DNA of 64,000 nucleotides, taken from an uncultured bacterium (GTDB lineage: Bacteria > Cyanobacteriota > Vampirovibrionia > Gastranaerophilales > Gastranaerophilaceae). Positions 8,384 through 17,032 of this stretch are shown here, piece after piece. The notes below the pieces were generated by a model. The model saw only the letters and a list, made by a program, of their open reading frames with translations, was not told the origin of the DNA and made no database searches. The DNA lies in contig CASFTJ010000001.1 in assembly GCA_949297715.1 (NCBI GenBank), forward strand, positions 186,001 to 250,000, in the 5' to 3' direction. Made by a program: the position numbers and the translations under genes. The first letter of the stretch is position 1. The number at the start of each line of letters is the position of its first letter.

Positions 8384-8998
8384 TTATATTTTGTAGGTAA
8401 ATTGCAAAAAATTTCCCATTAAATTTTCGTTCCAAACCTGCACGTCTTTTGGAACAGAAAGCACAACTGGCGCAAAATTCCATATATACTTAATATCAGA
8501 CTTAACCAAAAAATCTGCCGTACTTTGAGCATAAGTTCTCGGAACAGTCAAAATCGCTATATCTACACCTGTTTTACGGCTTAAGTTCGGAAGTTTGTTT
8601 ATATCTAAAATAAGTTTGTTATTTACGGTATTGCCAATCTTCTTCGTATCATTATCAAAAAGCGCCACTATATTCAATCCGTAACTTGTAAAATTATCGT
8701 ACTTTGCAAGCGCCATCCCCAGGTTTCCGGCTCCCACTATAAAAGCTTTTTTCGTCTTTGAAAACCCTAAAGTCATCTCTATTGACTTTTTAAGCTCCTT
8801 AACTATATAGCCAACCCTGCATTTGCCGGAATTATTCAAAATACTTATATCTTTTCTAACCTGTGAATCATCTATATTTAGAAGCGATGCAATCTGATTA
8901 CTTGCTATAAATTCAATGTTATTGTTTATATAATCATCCAAAATACAATGATACAAAGTTAAGCGGTTTATAACTTTATCTGAAATTTTCTTTTCCAT
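8384..8998 (-). CDS. rex: Redox-sensing transcriptional repressor Rex
   Basis: The first ~80 residues form a winged helix with the Rex recognition helix (DDSQVRKDISIL). The rest is a Rossmann domain with the NADH-binding GxGxLGxAL pattern (VGAGNLGMALAKY) and a conserved acidic DN at the end of the second strand (ALFDND). Rex senses NADH/NAD+ and represses fermentative and respiratory genes. The length (204 aa) is usual. A promoter with a perfect TATAAT ends only 6 bases before the ATG, so the mRNA may be leaderless. The family's domain-swapped C-terminal helix is present (ENLMGNFLQF). Confidence 0.93.
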   Translation of the reverse strand: MEKKISDKVINRLTLYHCILDDYINNNIEFIASNQIASLLNIDDSQVRKDISILNNSGKCRVGYIVKELKKSIEMTLGFSKTKKAFIVGAGNLGMALAKYDNFTSYGLNIVALFDNDTKKIGNTVNNKLILDINKLPNLSRKTGVDIAILTVPRTYAQSTADFLVKSDIKYIWNFAPVVLSVPKDVQVWNENLMGNFLQFTYKI

Positions 8999-9004
8999 AA
9001 ATTC

Positions 9005-9033
9005 ATTATACTACGTGAAAACTTTGCGGTAAA
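9005..9033 (-). promoter_or_regulatory. rex promoter (probable leaderless start)
   Basis: On the minus strand, TTTACC (9033-9028) and TATAAT (9010-9005) are spaced by exactly 17 bases. Only GAATTT separates the -10 box from the rex ATG, which places +1 at or next to the start codon. No ribosome site is present. Confidence 0.65.
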
Positions 9034-9035
9034 CA

Positions 9036-9066
9036 CACAAAAAGAGCGGACTGTTAAGCCGCTCGT
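9036..9066 (-). terminator. Rho-independent terminator upstream of rex
   Basis: Read on the minus strand, the GAGCGG and CCGCTC arms (9064-9044) are followed by TTTTT. It separates rex from the minus-strand gene at 9385-9699. Confidence 0.7.
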
Positions 9067-9116
9067 CAATACGTATATGATATAGTAAATATATAGGTCT
9101 TCACGTTAGATATAAT

Positions 9117-9150
9117 AAGGAGTGCAGTTGTGGCAGCAACTGCACTTCTT
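9117..9150. other. Long stem-loop in the 9.0-9.4 kb intergenic region
   Basis: AAGGAGTGCAGTTG and CAACTGCACTTCTT form a 14-bp stem with one G-U pair and a 6-base loop. It lies in a 386-base stretch without an obvious gene (8999-9384). The rest of that stretch holds the rex promoter and terminator at the left end and AT-rich sequence with no clear feature at the right end. On the plus strand the stem contains an AAGGAG sequence before GTG 9130, which opens a 22-codon hydrophobic reading frame ending at 9198. Confidence 0.45.
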
Positions 9151-9384
9151 GTAATGGTTGCACTTCTGCCAAAGCAATTGCATTCGGGGTTAATATAAAA
9201 TTTTCAATATCTTCCAGCTATATTTTATATATACCCAAGATGTAATTCTTTATAACTATATGTTAAGAAAAATTAATACTTTAGAATTATTTTTTTATAC
9301 TTTAACCATAGCCTTAAGAATTAGTGCGCTAAAATTAGTGAAACTATGGGGTTATTCCGGCGAGTTAGTCAATTTATAATCCTG

Positions 9385-9699
9385 TTAGTTTAATTTTCTT
9401 TGTTCTTCAAGACGCAAAAAATCACACATACCTTCAAGACGCTTATCCTCCATTGCATCAATAAGCTCTTGTATATCTTTGATTTTATTAAGAGCAAAAC
9501 TTGTTTCCGCCATCAATACGCAGTCGTTACAAAGTCTGTAATCACCATACTGGATTGAACCTGCAAGACATTTATACTCGCCGCAGCAGTCACAGTCAAA
9601 ATAATCGTTTACTACATCAGGATTTTCTTCTATATCGTCAAGGCGCATCTGTTCTGCAACTTGCTGCATTTCTTCTATTATTTTCTGTTCGTCCTGCAT
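9385..9699 (-). CDS. Small zinc-ribbon-like protein (104 aa)
   Basis: A cysteine cluster lies in the middle of the protein (FDCDCCGEYKC, then YRLCNDC). Its CxxC pairs look like a small zinc ribbon, flanked by helical, acidic ends (N-terminal EEMQQVAEQM, C-terminal DAMEDKRLEGMCDFLRLEEQ). The ribosome site AAGGA lies before the ATG. The gene follows pdxJ with a 28-base gap, so the two are probably cotranscribed. No known family is recognised, and the zinc-binding role is an inference from cysteine spacing. Confidence 0.7.
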   Translation of the reverse strand: MQDEQKIIEEMQQVAEQMRLDDIEENPDVVNDYFDCDCCGEYKCLAGSIQYGDYRLCNDCVLMAETSFALNKIKDIQELIDAMEDKRLEGMCDFLRLEEQRKLN

Positions 9700-9727
9700 T
9701 GTTTTTTAATCCTTTCTGCATTTGAGA

Positions 9728-10438
9728 TTACTTGATTAAATCGTTCATTTCCTTAACCGCACTTCCTAATCCTGTGAAAACAGCACGGGAAATTATGCTG
9801 TGACCTATGTTTAATTCAACAAGCCCCGGAATTTCGTGCATTCTTTTTACATTTTCATAATTCAATCCGTGACCTGCATTCACTTTCAATCCTAAGCTTT
9901 GAGCCAATTTTGCAGAATTTTTAAGGTTTAGAAATTCCTTTTCTTCGTTTTCGCTTCCGTAAGCTTCAGAATAGGTGCCTGTGTGCATTTCTATAAACTG
10001 TGCGCCTGTTTTAGCTGAAGCTTTTACCTGATTTTCGTCAGGATCTATGAACAAACTTACTATTATCCCTGCGTCAAGAAGCGGTTTTATAAATTCCGTA
10101 ACTCTTTCAAGCTGTCCTGCAACATCCAGCCCGCCTTCGGTTGTAACTTCTTGACGCTTTTCCGGTACAAGACATATCGAATAAGGTTTAACTTCAAGCG
10201 CAATCCGCTGTATATCTTCTGCCATTGCCATTTCAAGATTTAATCTCGTTTTCATAATTTTCGGAAGAGCATAAACATCTTCATCTTTTATATGGCGCCT
10301 GTCTTCTCTTAAGTGCGTTGTAATAGACGTTGCACCGTTTGCTTCCGCAACTTTGGCTGCTTCTGTTACTGAAGGTTCCGCTCCGCCTCTTGCGTTTCTT
10401 AATGTTGCAACATGATCTATATTTACACCTAAAAGCAT
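9728..10438 (-). CDS. pdxJ: Pyridoxine 5'-phosphate synthase
   Basis: This 236-residue PdxJ condenses 3-amino-1-hydroxyacetone phosphate with deoxyxylulose phosphate to give pyridoxine 5'-phosphate, in the DXP-dependent vitamin B6 pathway. The family opening LGVNIDHVATLRNARG, the loop THLREDRRHI, the catalytic-region motif LVPEKR, and the C-terminal NAGHGLNYENV and ELNIGHSIISRA are all seen. The length is typical. No pdxA lies nearby. The start codon is ATG with GAGGTAAAA in front. Confidence 0.97.
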   Translation of the reverse strand: MLLGVNIDHVATLRNARGGAEPSVTEAAKVAEANGATSITTHLREDRRHIKDEDVYALPKIMKTRLNLEMAMAEDIQRIALEVKPYSICLVPEKRQEVTTEGGLDVAGQLERVTEFIKPLLDAGIIVSLFIDPDENQVKASAKTGAQFIEMHTGTYSEAYGSENEEKEFLNLKNSAKLAQSLGLKVNAGHGLNYENVKRMHEIPGLVELNIGHSIISRAVFTGLGSAVKEMNDLIK

Positions 10439-10650
10439 TTTTACCTCTTTTCCCGCCCTTTTATAACTAATCTCTTACAGGCCTAATGATATTTTGAACC
10501 AACGACAATAGCTTGTCAATCTAATTTTAAGCAACAAATTCTTTTTAACTGCAAAACTGTTCAATAGTCATGTCCTTATCGTATTTTTTATGTTTTTGTG
10601 TTACTATTCACTTTGAGTAAAGAGAGATTTTTAAATTTTAAAGGGGAAAT

Positions 10651-12018
10651 ATGTCTATAATTTTAATGATACTTCTTTTAAGCATTTTGATACTTGTGCA
10701 TGAAGCAGGACACTTTTTGGCTGCCAAAATGTTTAAAATGAAGGTTTCTAAATTCGGATTCGGACTTCCGATAGGACCGACACTTTGGGAAAAGAAAATC
10801 GGTGATGTTACTGTTCTTGTTCATGCTTTTTTACTTGGTGGATATGTAGCGTTTCCGGATGATGAAAAAGACGAAACTTTACCGGCGGATTCTCCGGACA
10901 GATTTTTAAACCGCCCCATTTACCAACGTTTAATCGTTGTATCTGCAGGGGTTATTGCAAATGTCATCTGCGCATTTGTTCTTGTGTTTTTAACGGCAGC
11001 TCTATGGGGGCAATTACCAAGTGGAAAGTACATCGTTACGGTTAAAAATATAGTCGCTGAAAAAAATGCCTCAGTCTGGGCTTCAGGACTTCAAAATGGC
11101 GATAAAATTATCGAAATCAACGGTTCTGAAATAAATACACCTTACGGACTTCTGGCTTTTGCTCAATTAAGTGCTAAATTCGACGGAAAAGCTGACGGAA
11201 CTTACATTGGTGAAAATCTTGAAAAACTAAGAAAACTTAATCCTGCGTTTAAAGAAGACGAAATTATTCCTGAAGCTGTTATGATTCAGCTCCCGGATGT
11301 TGGAACCGAAAATCAGATTACATTAAACAAAGACCAAATAATCGGAATTGAAAAGTACAAAGACGATCAACTTTCGCTTAATGACAATCAAAAAAAACTC
11401 AGAGATAATCTTGAAGGCAAAAAATATTTACTCTCTGACGGCAAAATTACACTTAATGATCTTTCATACGCAATTTCTGACAATGCTCATCCGATAAATA
11501 TTACTGTCGAAAGAAACGGTGAAATAGTAAAATTAAAACCGATTTACTCTGATAAAGACGGGCTTATCGGGGTTGAATACAGTGCAGATGAAATTATTAT
11601 TCCGACAAAAAATGCTAAATCCATTATCAAAGGAAGCAGCAAATACCTTTATGATAACACTTATATGCTGCTTTACGGCTTAAAACAGATATTTACGGGC
11701 AAAGTTCCTCTTGACGAGCTTCACGGGGTAATACTTATCACTAAAATCGGCGGAGATAAAATTCAGGATGAAGGGATTTTCTCCGGAATCCTTCTTGCAG
11801 CATTGATTTCTCTCGATCTTGCAATCGTAAACTTCCTTCCGATTCCGGCTCTTGACGGCGGACACGTGTTATTCCTCATTATTGAAAAACTCAGAGGCAG
11901 ACCGCTTGAAGAAGAAGTTATCGAAAAAATCGGAACTGCTGGATTTTTATTCCTGATTGCTCTTATGGTTTTTGTAATCTTTAACGATATCTACGCTTTG
12001 ATTACGCATAAAATATAA
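10651..12018 (+). CDS. rseP: RseP-type site-2 zinc metalloprotease (M50)
   Basis: The zinc motif HExxH is near the N-terminus (LVHEAGHFLAAKMF) and the second metal-ligand motif is LPIPALDGGHVLF near the C-terminus. A PDZ region lies between (about residues 120-270, ASGLQNGDKIIEINGSEI). Several membrane segments flank these. Family members cut membrane-embedded anti-sigma factors or clear signal peptides. At 455 residues it is slightly long because of an insertion in the PDZ region (residues ~165-260). The ribosome site AAAGGGGAAAT precedes the ATG. A strong shared terminator follows. Confidence 0.93.
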   Translation: MSIILMILLLSILILVHEAGHFLAAKMFKMKVSKFGFGLPIGPTLWEKKIGDVTVLVHAFLLGGYVAFPDDEKDETLPADSPDRFLNRPIYQRLIVVSAGVIANVICAFVLVFLTAALWGQLPSGKYIVTVKNIVAEKNASVWASGLQNGDKIIEINGSEINTPYGLLAFAQLSAKFDGKADGTYIGENLEKLRKLNPAFKEDEIIPEAVMIQLPDVGTENQITLNKDQIIGIEKYKDDQLSLNDNQKKLRDNLEGKKYLLSDGKITLNDLSYAISDNAHPINITVERNGEIVKLKPIYSDKDGLIGVEYSADEIIIPTKNAKSIIKGSSKYLYDNTYMLLYGLKQIFTGKVPLDELHGVILITKIGGDKIQDEGIFSGILLAALISLDLAIVNFLPIPALDGGHVLFLIIEKLRGRPLEEEVIEKIGTAGFLFLIALMVFVIFNDIYALITHKI

Positions 12019-12035
12019 CTGTTATTAAAAATATT

Positions 12036-12069
12036 AATGGCGCCCGATTAGATTTAATCGGGCGCCATT
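12036..12069. terminator. Bidirectional Rho-independent terminator
   Basis: A perfect 15-bp stem (AATGGCGCCCGATTA and its complement) with a 4-base loop sits between the convergent genes rseP and the minus-strand gene at 12097. It is followed by T-rich sequence on the plus strand. Confidence 0.88.
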
Positions 12070-12096
12070 TTAGTTTAACTCTTTTAATCTTACAAA

Positions 12097-12795
12097 TTAC
12101 AAATCTTCAAAACCGGGAGATGTTGCCGGAAGCCCCTTATAACCTTCATTAGATTGAACTGTTTTTCTTATGTATTTGCTTGAATAACCGCCTTTTTCAA
12201 AGAGTTTTTTCAGCTTATTTTCTCTTTGCACAAGCGGGCTTAAATTCTCGTCGCTTTCGGGGTAAAGTTCAACTATTTCACTCCAAACCGACGCTTCCAT
12301 TGTCCAGGCATAAGTTTCTTCAGCTATCGAATTGTATTCGTCCTGATGTATAGCTTCGTGAGAAAGCAAAGCTGCTATAGCTCCGGGAGGCGCTTCTTTG
12401 TGCTTTGGGTTTATAAATATATAAAGACGCTTGTTCTTCTTCCAACCCAAAGCATCGTAATCCGCATAATCAGGTCTGATAGAACCTAAATCTTTAAACA
12501 TAATTCTCACGGGCTTTTTGGATAAATTGTTACCCATTATTGCACGTCTGGAAAACTCTCCGTTCGTATCCTTCAACATATCCAAAGCAACATAAAATAT
12601 GTGATCATCACTTACTTCTTTATAAAGGTTTTTAATCCTTTTTACATACTCCTCATTATATTTTGCCGGATAATTTTTAGGAATTATTATTTCATCCTGC
12701 TTGCCCAAACTTAAAGAATATGCAGGCATTGATGAAATTAATACAGCACTAAGCAACATAACTCCGACATTTCTTCTTAAATTCTTAATATCCAA
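12097..12795 (-). CDS. Secreted HExxH metallopeptidase-like protein
   Basis: This 232-residue protein has an N-terminal signal peptide or anchor (VGVMLLSAVLISSMPAYS). A zinc-protease-like motif, LLSHEAIHQDEYNSIAEETYAW, lies at about residues 145-165. It contains HExxH and downstream Glu residues that could be the third ligand. The rest matches no family I recognise. It is the last gene of a minus-strand run with the TPR protein (12879) and the FtsB-like protein (14487). The protease role is inferred only from the motif. Confidence 0.7.
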   Translation of the reverse strand: MDIKNLRRNVGVMLLSAVLISSMPAYSLSLGKQDEIIIPKNYPAKYNEEYVKRIKNLYKEVSDDHIFYVALDMLKDTNGEFSRRAIMGNNLSKKPVRIMFKDLGSIRPDYADYDALGWKKNKRLYIFINPKHKEAPPGAIAALLSHEAIHQDEYNSIAEETYAWTMEASVWSEIVELYPESDENLSPLVQRENKLKKLFEKGGYSSKYIRKTVQSNEGYKGLPATSPGFEDL

Positions 12796-12878
12796 TATTC
12801 TCCTCCGACTTACTACATACTTAACAGTATATATTATATTTATTTAAGGACAAATTTTTATTTTGCAATTTTTTAAAT

Positions 12879-14447
12879 CTATTTTCTATTCAGAGAAGCC
12901 AGCTCTTTATAAGTAGTTTTATATTCTTCACTTGTTTGGTTAAGTGATTGCGCCTCTTTTATATATTCAAAAGCTGATTTTACATCCCCTTTTTCCTTAT
13001 ACAATCTGCTCATTGATGCATAATATTCAGGGTTATTTATATCATGGAAAATCGCCCTTTTCATACACTCGATAGCTTCTTCATAATCACCTTCCAAGGC
13101 TCGTACCAATGAAAGATAATAATATCCTGATGCACAGTTTATATCCAACGAAATAGCGTTTTGCGCATATTCTTTTGCACCTGCCAAATCCCCTTTTTGC
13201 AAGGAAGCTTTTGAACCTAAATTATAAGCTTCCAAATAATTTTCATTTTCTTCAATTACTTTTTCTATTATTTGAAGAGCCTCATCATACTTCTTTTCTT
13301 TTATGTATAAATCGGCAAAATCACACATGTATGTAACATTTTGAGGAAATTTCTCCGTCAAATCAGCCAATAACTTTTCAGCTTTATCAAATATCAAAAG
13401 TTCAGTGTAAACTTTTGCCAAAGCCGATTTTGCAAAATCATCATCCGCAGACGTTGAAAGCCGTTCTTCTAAAATACTCTTAGCGCCTAAATAATCCTTA
13501 TTTTCATATTTCAAAAGTGCCTGCAGCACTTTAGTTCCTGCATGTTCAGGATTTGAAGCCAGAATATACTTAACCTCATTTTCAGCTTTTTCAAACTCTT
13601 TAAGACTGTAATACAAATACCCAAGAGAATATCTGTAATCCGCATTGTCAGGCTCAAGCCCTATTGCCTTTTTGTATGACGCCGCAGACTCAGAAAACCA
13701 GCCGTTTAAATAATATGCGTTTCCAAGATTGTAATAATAAACAGACTTGTTTTTATTTAATGCCGAAGCTTTTGAAAAATACTTTACAGCCTCTGTATAA
13801 TCGCCGTCATCCATCTTAAACAAGCCCAAATAATTCAATACTTCGTCATTTTCCGTAACACGCTCTAACTTCTGGAAAACCTCTCTTGCCGATTCGTAAT
13901 CCCTTTTTTCAAAAAGAATTTTACCCTTTAAAATCTCGGCATTATCACTCTCATCACTTATTGTTTGCAAAATTTCAAATGCTTTATCAACTTCTTTTCG
14001 CATATAAAAAGACAAAGCATATTCATATAAAACTTCCTTATCCGTTCTTGAAGAAGAAATGTACTTCTCAATTTCGTCATACTCTTTCAGCGATGATAAT
14101 ATTCTAATTAAAAATGCCAAATTTCTGGAAGTACCTTCCAGTGCAAAGACTTTTTCTGCTGCAGTTTTTGCATTTTTAAACTCATTTCGTCTAAGGTAAA
14201 TCTCTTTTAACAATTTATAAGATTCAACATGCGACGGATTTTTCTGTAAAACTTTTTCAAGATATTTCTCTGCCCGTGTATAATTGTTTAGCTGGAAATA
14301 AAGCTCTCCAAGCTGATACAAAATTTCGACATTATCAATTTCAGTCTCAAGAGTTTTGTAAAGCATCTCTATCGCCTGTTTATAACACCCTTGATTTTTT
14401 AATTCAAAGGCTTGCTTTATATAATCTAAAACTTCACTTTCCTGCAT
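12879..14447 (-). CDS. TPR-repeat protein (522 aa)
   Basis: The protein is an almost continuous array of about 14 tetratricopeptide repeats, each with the W/Y-G-A-Y-F-A-P spacing (for example KYYYNLGNAYYLNGWFSESAASYKKAI... and YRYSLGYLYYSLKEFEKAENEV). It has no signal peptide or catalytic domain. Such proteins act as assembly scaffolds. The gene starts 40 bases after the FtsB-like gene and is likely cotranscribed, so a role in envelope or division complexes is possible but inferred. Confidence 0.88.
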   Translation of the reverse strand: MQESEVLDYIKQAFELKNQGCYKQAIEMLYKTLETEIDNVEILYQLGELYFQLNNYTRAEKYLEKVLQKNPSHVESYKLLKEIYLRRNEFKNAKTAAEKVFALEGTSRNLAFLIRILSSLKEYDEIEKYISSSRTDKEVLYEYALSFYMRKEVDKAFEILQTISDESDNAEILKGKILFEKRDYESAREVFQKLERVTENDEVLNYLGLFKMDDGDYTEAVKYFSKASALNKNKSVYYYNLGNAYYLNGWFSESAASYKKAIGLEPDNADYRYSLGYLYYSLKEFEKAENEVKYILASNPEHAGTKVLQALLKYENKDYLGAKSILEERLSTSADDDFAKSALAKVYTELLIFDKAEKLLADLTEKFPQNVTYMCDFADLYIKEKKYDEALQIIEKVIEENENYLEAYNLGSKASLQKGDLAGAKEYAQNAISLDINCASGYYYLSLVRALEGDYEEAIECMKRAIFHDINNPEYYASMSRLYKEKGDVKSAFEYIKEAQSLNQTSEEYKTTYKELASLNRK

Positions 14448-14486
14448 AATTTTATATCCTGTCCGTATAATTAGAAAAACGGTATT

Positions 14487-14963
14487 CTAATTTTTACTCT
14501 TTTTAACGGTGTTATTACTTTTCTTGTTTGTCTTTCCTGCAACCGCATTTGAAGCAGACTCCTTAGGTTCATTATTGATTATAACCAAAACTTCGTCTTC
14601 TCCTGCCATTTTAAGATTGTTTCTTGCAATCCCCTCTAGCGAAGATGCCGTCGAAAATTGTTTTATATCATCCTTTAAATCCCTGTTTCTTGCTTCCGCC
14701 TCATCTCGAACTTTTTCAAGAGTGTTAATTTTCGTTTTATAAGATATGGTTTTTGAAATATTCAAAATCGCGCCAAACCCCACTTGCAAAAGACAAAACA
14801 ACAAAACTAAGGTCAAAAAAGAATAATAAACATTCTTTTTAACCTTTGTTTTTTTTCTAACTTTTACCTGAGGTTTATCGACTGCAGCTTGAGGCGCACT
14901 TTCAGTAATTGGCGGAATTTCCGGTGAAAAAGATTCATCCCTATTTTCTTCAAAATCAGCCAC
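14487..14963 (-). CDS. FtsB/DivIC-like septum formation initiator protein
   Basis: This 158-residue protein has a short polar cytoplasmic N-terminus with a basic patch (KVRKKTKVKKN). One membrane helix follows (YYSFLTLVLLFCLLQVGFGA), then a coiled coil (INTLEKVRDEAEARNRDLKDDI) and the conserved 'E.iARn.L.m...gE' region (LEGIARNNLKMAGEDEVLVI). This is the FtsB/DivIC layout, a bitopic division protein that pairs with FtsL. An FtsL-like gene is present at 19890. The C-terminal tail is Lys/Asn-rich. Confidence 0.85.
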   Translation of the reverse strand: MADFEENRDESFSPEIPPITESAPQAAVDKPQVKVRKKTKVKKNVYYSFLTLVLLFCLLQVGFGAILNISKTISYKTKINTLEKVRDEAEARNRDLKDDIKQFSTASSLEGIARNNLKMAGEDEVLVIINNEPKESASNAVAGKTNKKSNNTVKKSKN

Positions 14964-15049
14964 ACATACCTCACTTTTCTTAACAGCCGTTACAGACTAA
15001 GTACATTATAACCTGAATATAAGCAACATTCAACAATATTTTAATAAAT

Positions 15050-15904
15050 TTACAATTTGAAATTTGTCGTAAAATTCAGCTGAGACCAGGTGTTTCCTGT
15101 ATTTTCATCGTAAGTCTGCTTTGCACCGATATTAAATCGCATTCTATCCAAATCTTTTGCACCAAGAGGATTTATAGAAAAAATTAATTCACTTGAGCGT
15201 CTGTTCCGTGTCATATCCTTTGAAAGTACATCTTTTATAGAGATATAATTATTAAATTTAAGCTCCGGTGTTATGCTGAAATTATCCGTTTGAATTTGAG
15301 CGGTTGTCATATTGTTCTTGTTATAGTTCGAACTTAGAGAAAAATATTTATTCTCATACTTTGTAAAAAGTCCTGTTGTTTTTTCAAGTTGAGAGGTCGA
15401 AATTTCACTGCCGAAAGAGGTTCCGTAAGACCAATTGCCGTCTTGCTGCATAAAATTTCTTTTGTCGGGTGAAATAGAGTACTCTTCACTTTTAAACTTT
15501 GAAATAGCTCCGTAATTACTATTGCTAAAAGGGACTTTGCCATTCGTAATATTTTTAGAAGAAATCTTTTGAGGATTTTTAATATTTAAGCTAAGCTTCT
15601 GATAATTTTCCATATACAAAATATCATCCGCCCCTTCAATATATTCAGCATACCCTTTAAGGGTAGTTGCATTTAACACAATCGGCTCTTCCGCTCCCGC
15701 ATTTTCATCACTAATCGGTTCTTCAGACTCCTCTTTACTTTTTTTAAATTTTTTATTATCTGCTTCCTGATTGCTGTTATCATCAGGAATTGCCCAAATG
15801 AAAATATTAGGCAATTCGACATCTTTGTTAATTGATTTTGTGTCTTGCGCTATTGCCGGAATTTGCAAAAAAACAAATAAAGCCAATAATAAAATCTTCT
15901 TCAT
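15050..15904 (-). CDS. Secreted protein, possible outer-membrane beta-barrel
   Basis: The start is ATG 15904, giving a clear signal peptide (KKILLLALFVFLQIPAIAQ); the longer reading frame to 16057 adds an unlikely N-terminus. After an acidic linker (residues ~40-75) the C-terminal ~180 residues alternate aromatic and polar residues as in barrel strands (YGTSFGSEISTS, YFSLSSNYNKN, FSITPELKFNNYISI), ending in a short strand, LNFTTNFKL. This fits an outer-membrane or surface protein, but I recognise no family. It lies upstream of the FtsB-like gene with an 86-base gap. Confidence 0.75.
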   Translation of the reverse strand: MKKILLLALFVFLQIPAIAQDTKSINKDVELPNIFIWAIPDDNSNQEADNKKFKKSKEESEEPISDENAGAEEPIVLNATTLKGYAEYIEGADDILYMENYQKLSLNIKNPQKISSKNITNGKVPFSNSNYGAISKFKSEEYSISPDKRNFMQQDGNWSYGTSFGSEISTSQLEKTTGLFTKYENKYFSLSSNYNKNNMTTAQIQTDNFSITPELKFNNYISIKDVLSKDMTRNRRSSELIFSINPLGAKDLDRMRFNIGAKQTYDENTGNTWSQLNFTTNFKL

Positions 15905-15950
15905 ATTACTTATTTTACTCTCTTTGGGGCATATCGTCAATTTATGAAAT

Positions 15951-16118
15951 TTACTTTTGTTCAGAATCAAGATTCTTAAGAGCATATTCGCAACATTGTT
16001 TAACAAGATTATTAAGAGAAATACCTTGGTTTTGCGCAACGGTTTGCAACTTTTCAACCAAATCGGCAGGCAACCTGAAAGTTTTATTTACCATATCCGT
16101 TTTTTCTATTTTAAACAT
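15951..16118 (-). CDS. Ribbon-helix-helix DNA-binding protein, divergent from a pilin-like gene
   Basis: This small protein (~55 residues) has the ribbon-helix-helix layout of CopG/Arc/MetJ-type repressors: a beta strand (VNKTFRLPADL) then two helices (VEKLQTVAQNQ and SLNNLVKQCCEYAL) with the typical RLPxdL...kLx...a...g.s.n.lv pattern. I start at ATG 16118 because GGGAG lies 8 bases upstream; 16133 is another possible start. No toxin partner is adjacent. It is head-to-head with the pilin-like gene at 16257, and a dyad in the shared region overlaps the pilin -35 box, so it may repress that gene. Confidence 0.8.
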   Translation of the reverse strand: MFKIEKTDMVNKTFRLPADLVEKLQTVAQNQGISLNNLVKQCCEYALKNLDSEQK

Positions 16119-16205
16119 ATCAAAATCTCCCATTGATAAATAATAACAATATTTTTTAAAGCAAAATACACACATTATTTACGTTATAAAATTCAATATA
16201 TTTTA

Positions 16206-16237
16206 CACTTGATTTTATAAGTGCAATATTGTAGTAT
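16206..16237 (+). promoter_or_regulatory. Pilin promoter with overlapping dyad (candidate operator)
   Basis: TTGATT (16209-16214) and TAGTAT (16232-16237) are spaced by 17 bases. The dyad CACTT-8-AAGTG (16206-16210 and 16219-16223) overlaps the -35 box, a suitable place for repression by the divergent ribbon-helix-helix protein. Confidence 0.45.
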
Positions 16238-16256
16238 ATATTCGGAGGTTTTTATT

Positions 16257-16961
16257 ATGAAAAAAGCATTCACTATGGCTGAAGTTTTAATTACATTGGG
16301 CATAATAGGCATTGTAGCAGCAATGACACTTCCTTCTCTAATAAACAATGCCCAAGATAGACATTTTAAAACAATGTTTAAAAAACAATATTCAATAATT
16401 TCCCAAGCACTTTTAAAAGTGTATTACGATAATGGTGATGAAATCCAATTTAACGAATGGCGGGAAATGCTGATTTACGTTTGCCAAATAGGACACCAAT
16501 TAAAAGCCGCAAAATCAGGAATTGAATGCGATGAAGTTCTCAAAGGCTACGAACCCGGCAAATCCTACACACGTTCTGATTCAAAATATCAATGGCATGC
16601 AAACAACAAATGGTTTGATAAAACAGGTAAAGGATTATATTTAAATACTGGCTACAGTGCGATGACTTTTTATCTGCCCGATGGAGCCTGGATAAATTTT
16701 AACTGTTATAGGCAAGTTTTTGTAGATGTAAACGGCGCAAAAAATCCAAACAAGGTAGGGCGTGATATATTCTATTTTACTGTACCTAAAAAATCAGCCA
16801 CCCCAACATTTTGGGAACACCAAACAGGCACCCGCAAATATACAATTGTAAACGGTTGTTCAGGAAGCAGTAACGCTACTTATGTCTATGATGACACATA
16901 TATTGACAACTGCAATAACGGATCGGGTTGGGGTTGTTCTCCTTTATATATTCTTCAATAA
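16257..16961 (+). CDS. Type IV pilin-like protein (prepilin N-terminal signal)
   Basis: This 234-residue protein starts MKKAFTMAEVLITLGIIG, a prepilin-type signal: a short basic leader, Phe at +1, Glu at +5, then a hydrophobic helix that packs pilus fibres. The residue before Phe is Ala, not the usual Gly. The C-terminal part holds the motif DVNGAKNPNKVGRDIF shared by most pilin-like genes in this window, and cysteines near the end (VNGCSGSS, DNCNNGSGWGC) that could form disulfides. The ribosome site CGGAGG lies 8 bases before ATG 16257. It could be a minor pilin, pseudopilin or adhesin. No pilus assembly gene is in this window. Confidence 0.88.
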   Translation: MKKAFTMAEVLITLGIIGIVAAMTLPSLINNAQDRHFKTMFKKQYSIISQALLKVYYDNGDEIQFNEWREMLIYVCQIGHQLKAAKSGIECDEVLKGYEPGKSYTRSDSKYQWHANNKWFDKTGKGLYLNTGYSAMTFYLPDGAWINFNCYRQVFVDVNGAKNPNKVGRDIFYFTVPKKSATPTFWEHQTGTRKYTIVNGCSGSSNATYVYDDTYIDNCNNGSGWGCSPLYILQ

Positions 16962-17032
16962 TATTGAAAATAATTTTTGCTCATGCTATCCTTTTTGTGC
17001 TGATTTACGAAACAAGAAAGAAGGATATTGAA

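Noticed and set aside
10596-10613. Possible Rex operator TTGTG...TTCAC upstream of rseP
   Set aside because: Only 5 of 7 bases match in each half, and rseP is not a known Rex target; kept only as a note.
16928-17032. Upstream extension of gltX
   Set aside because: The 35 extra residues are hydrophobic, lie on the end of the pilin gene and lack a ribosome site; ATG 17033 fits the family start.
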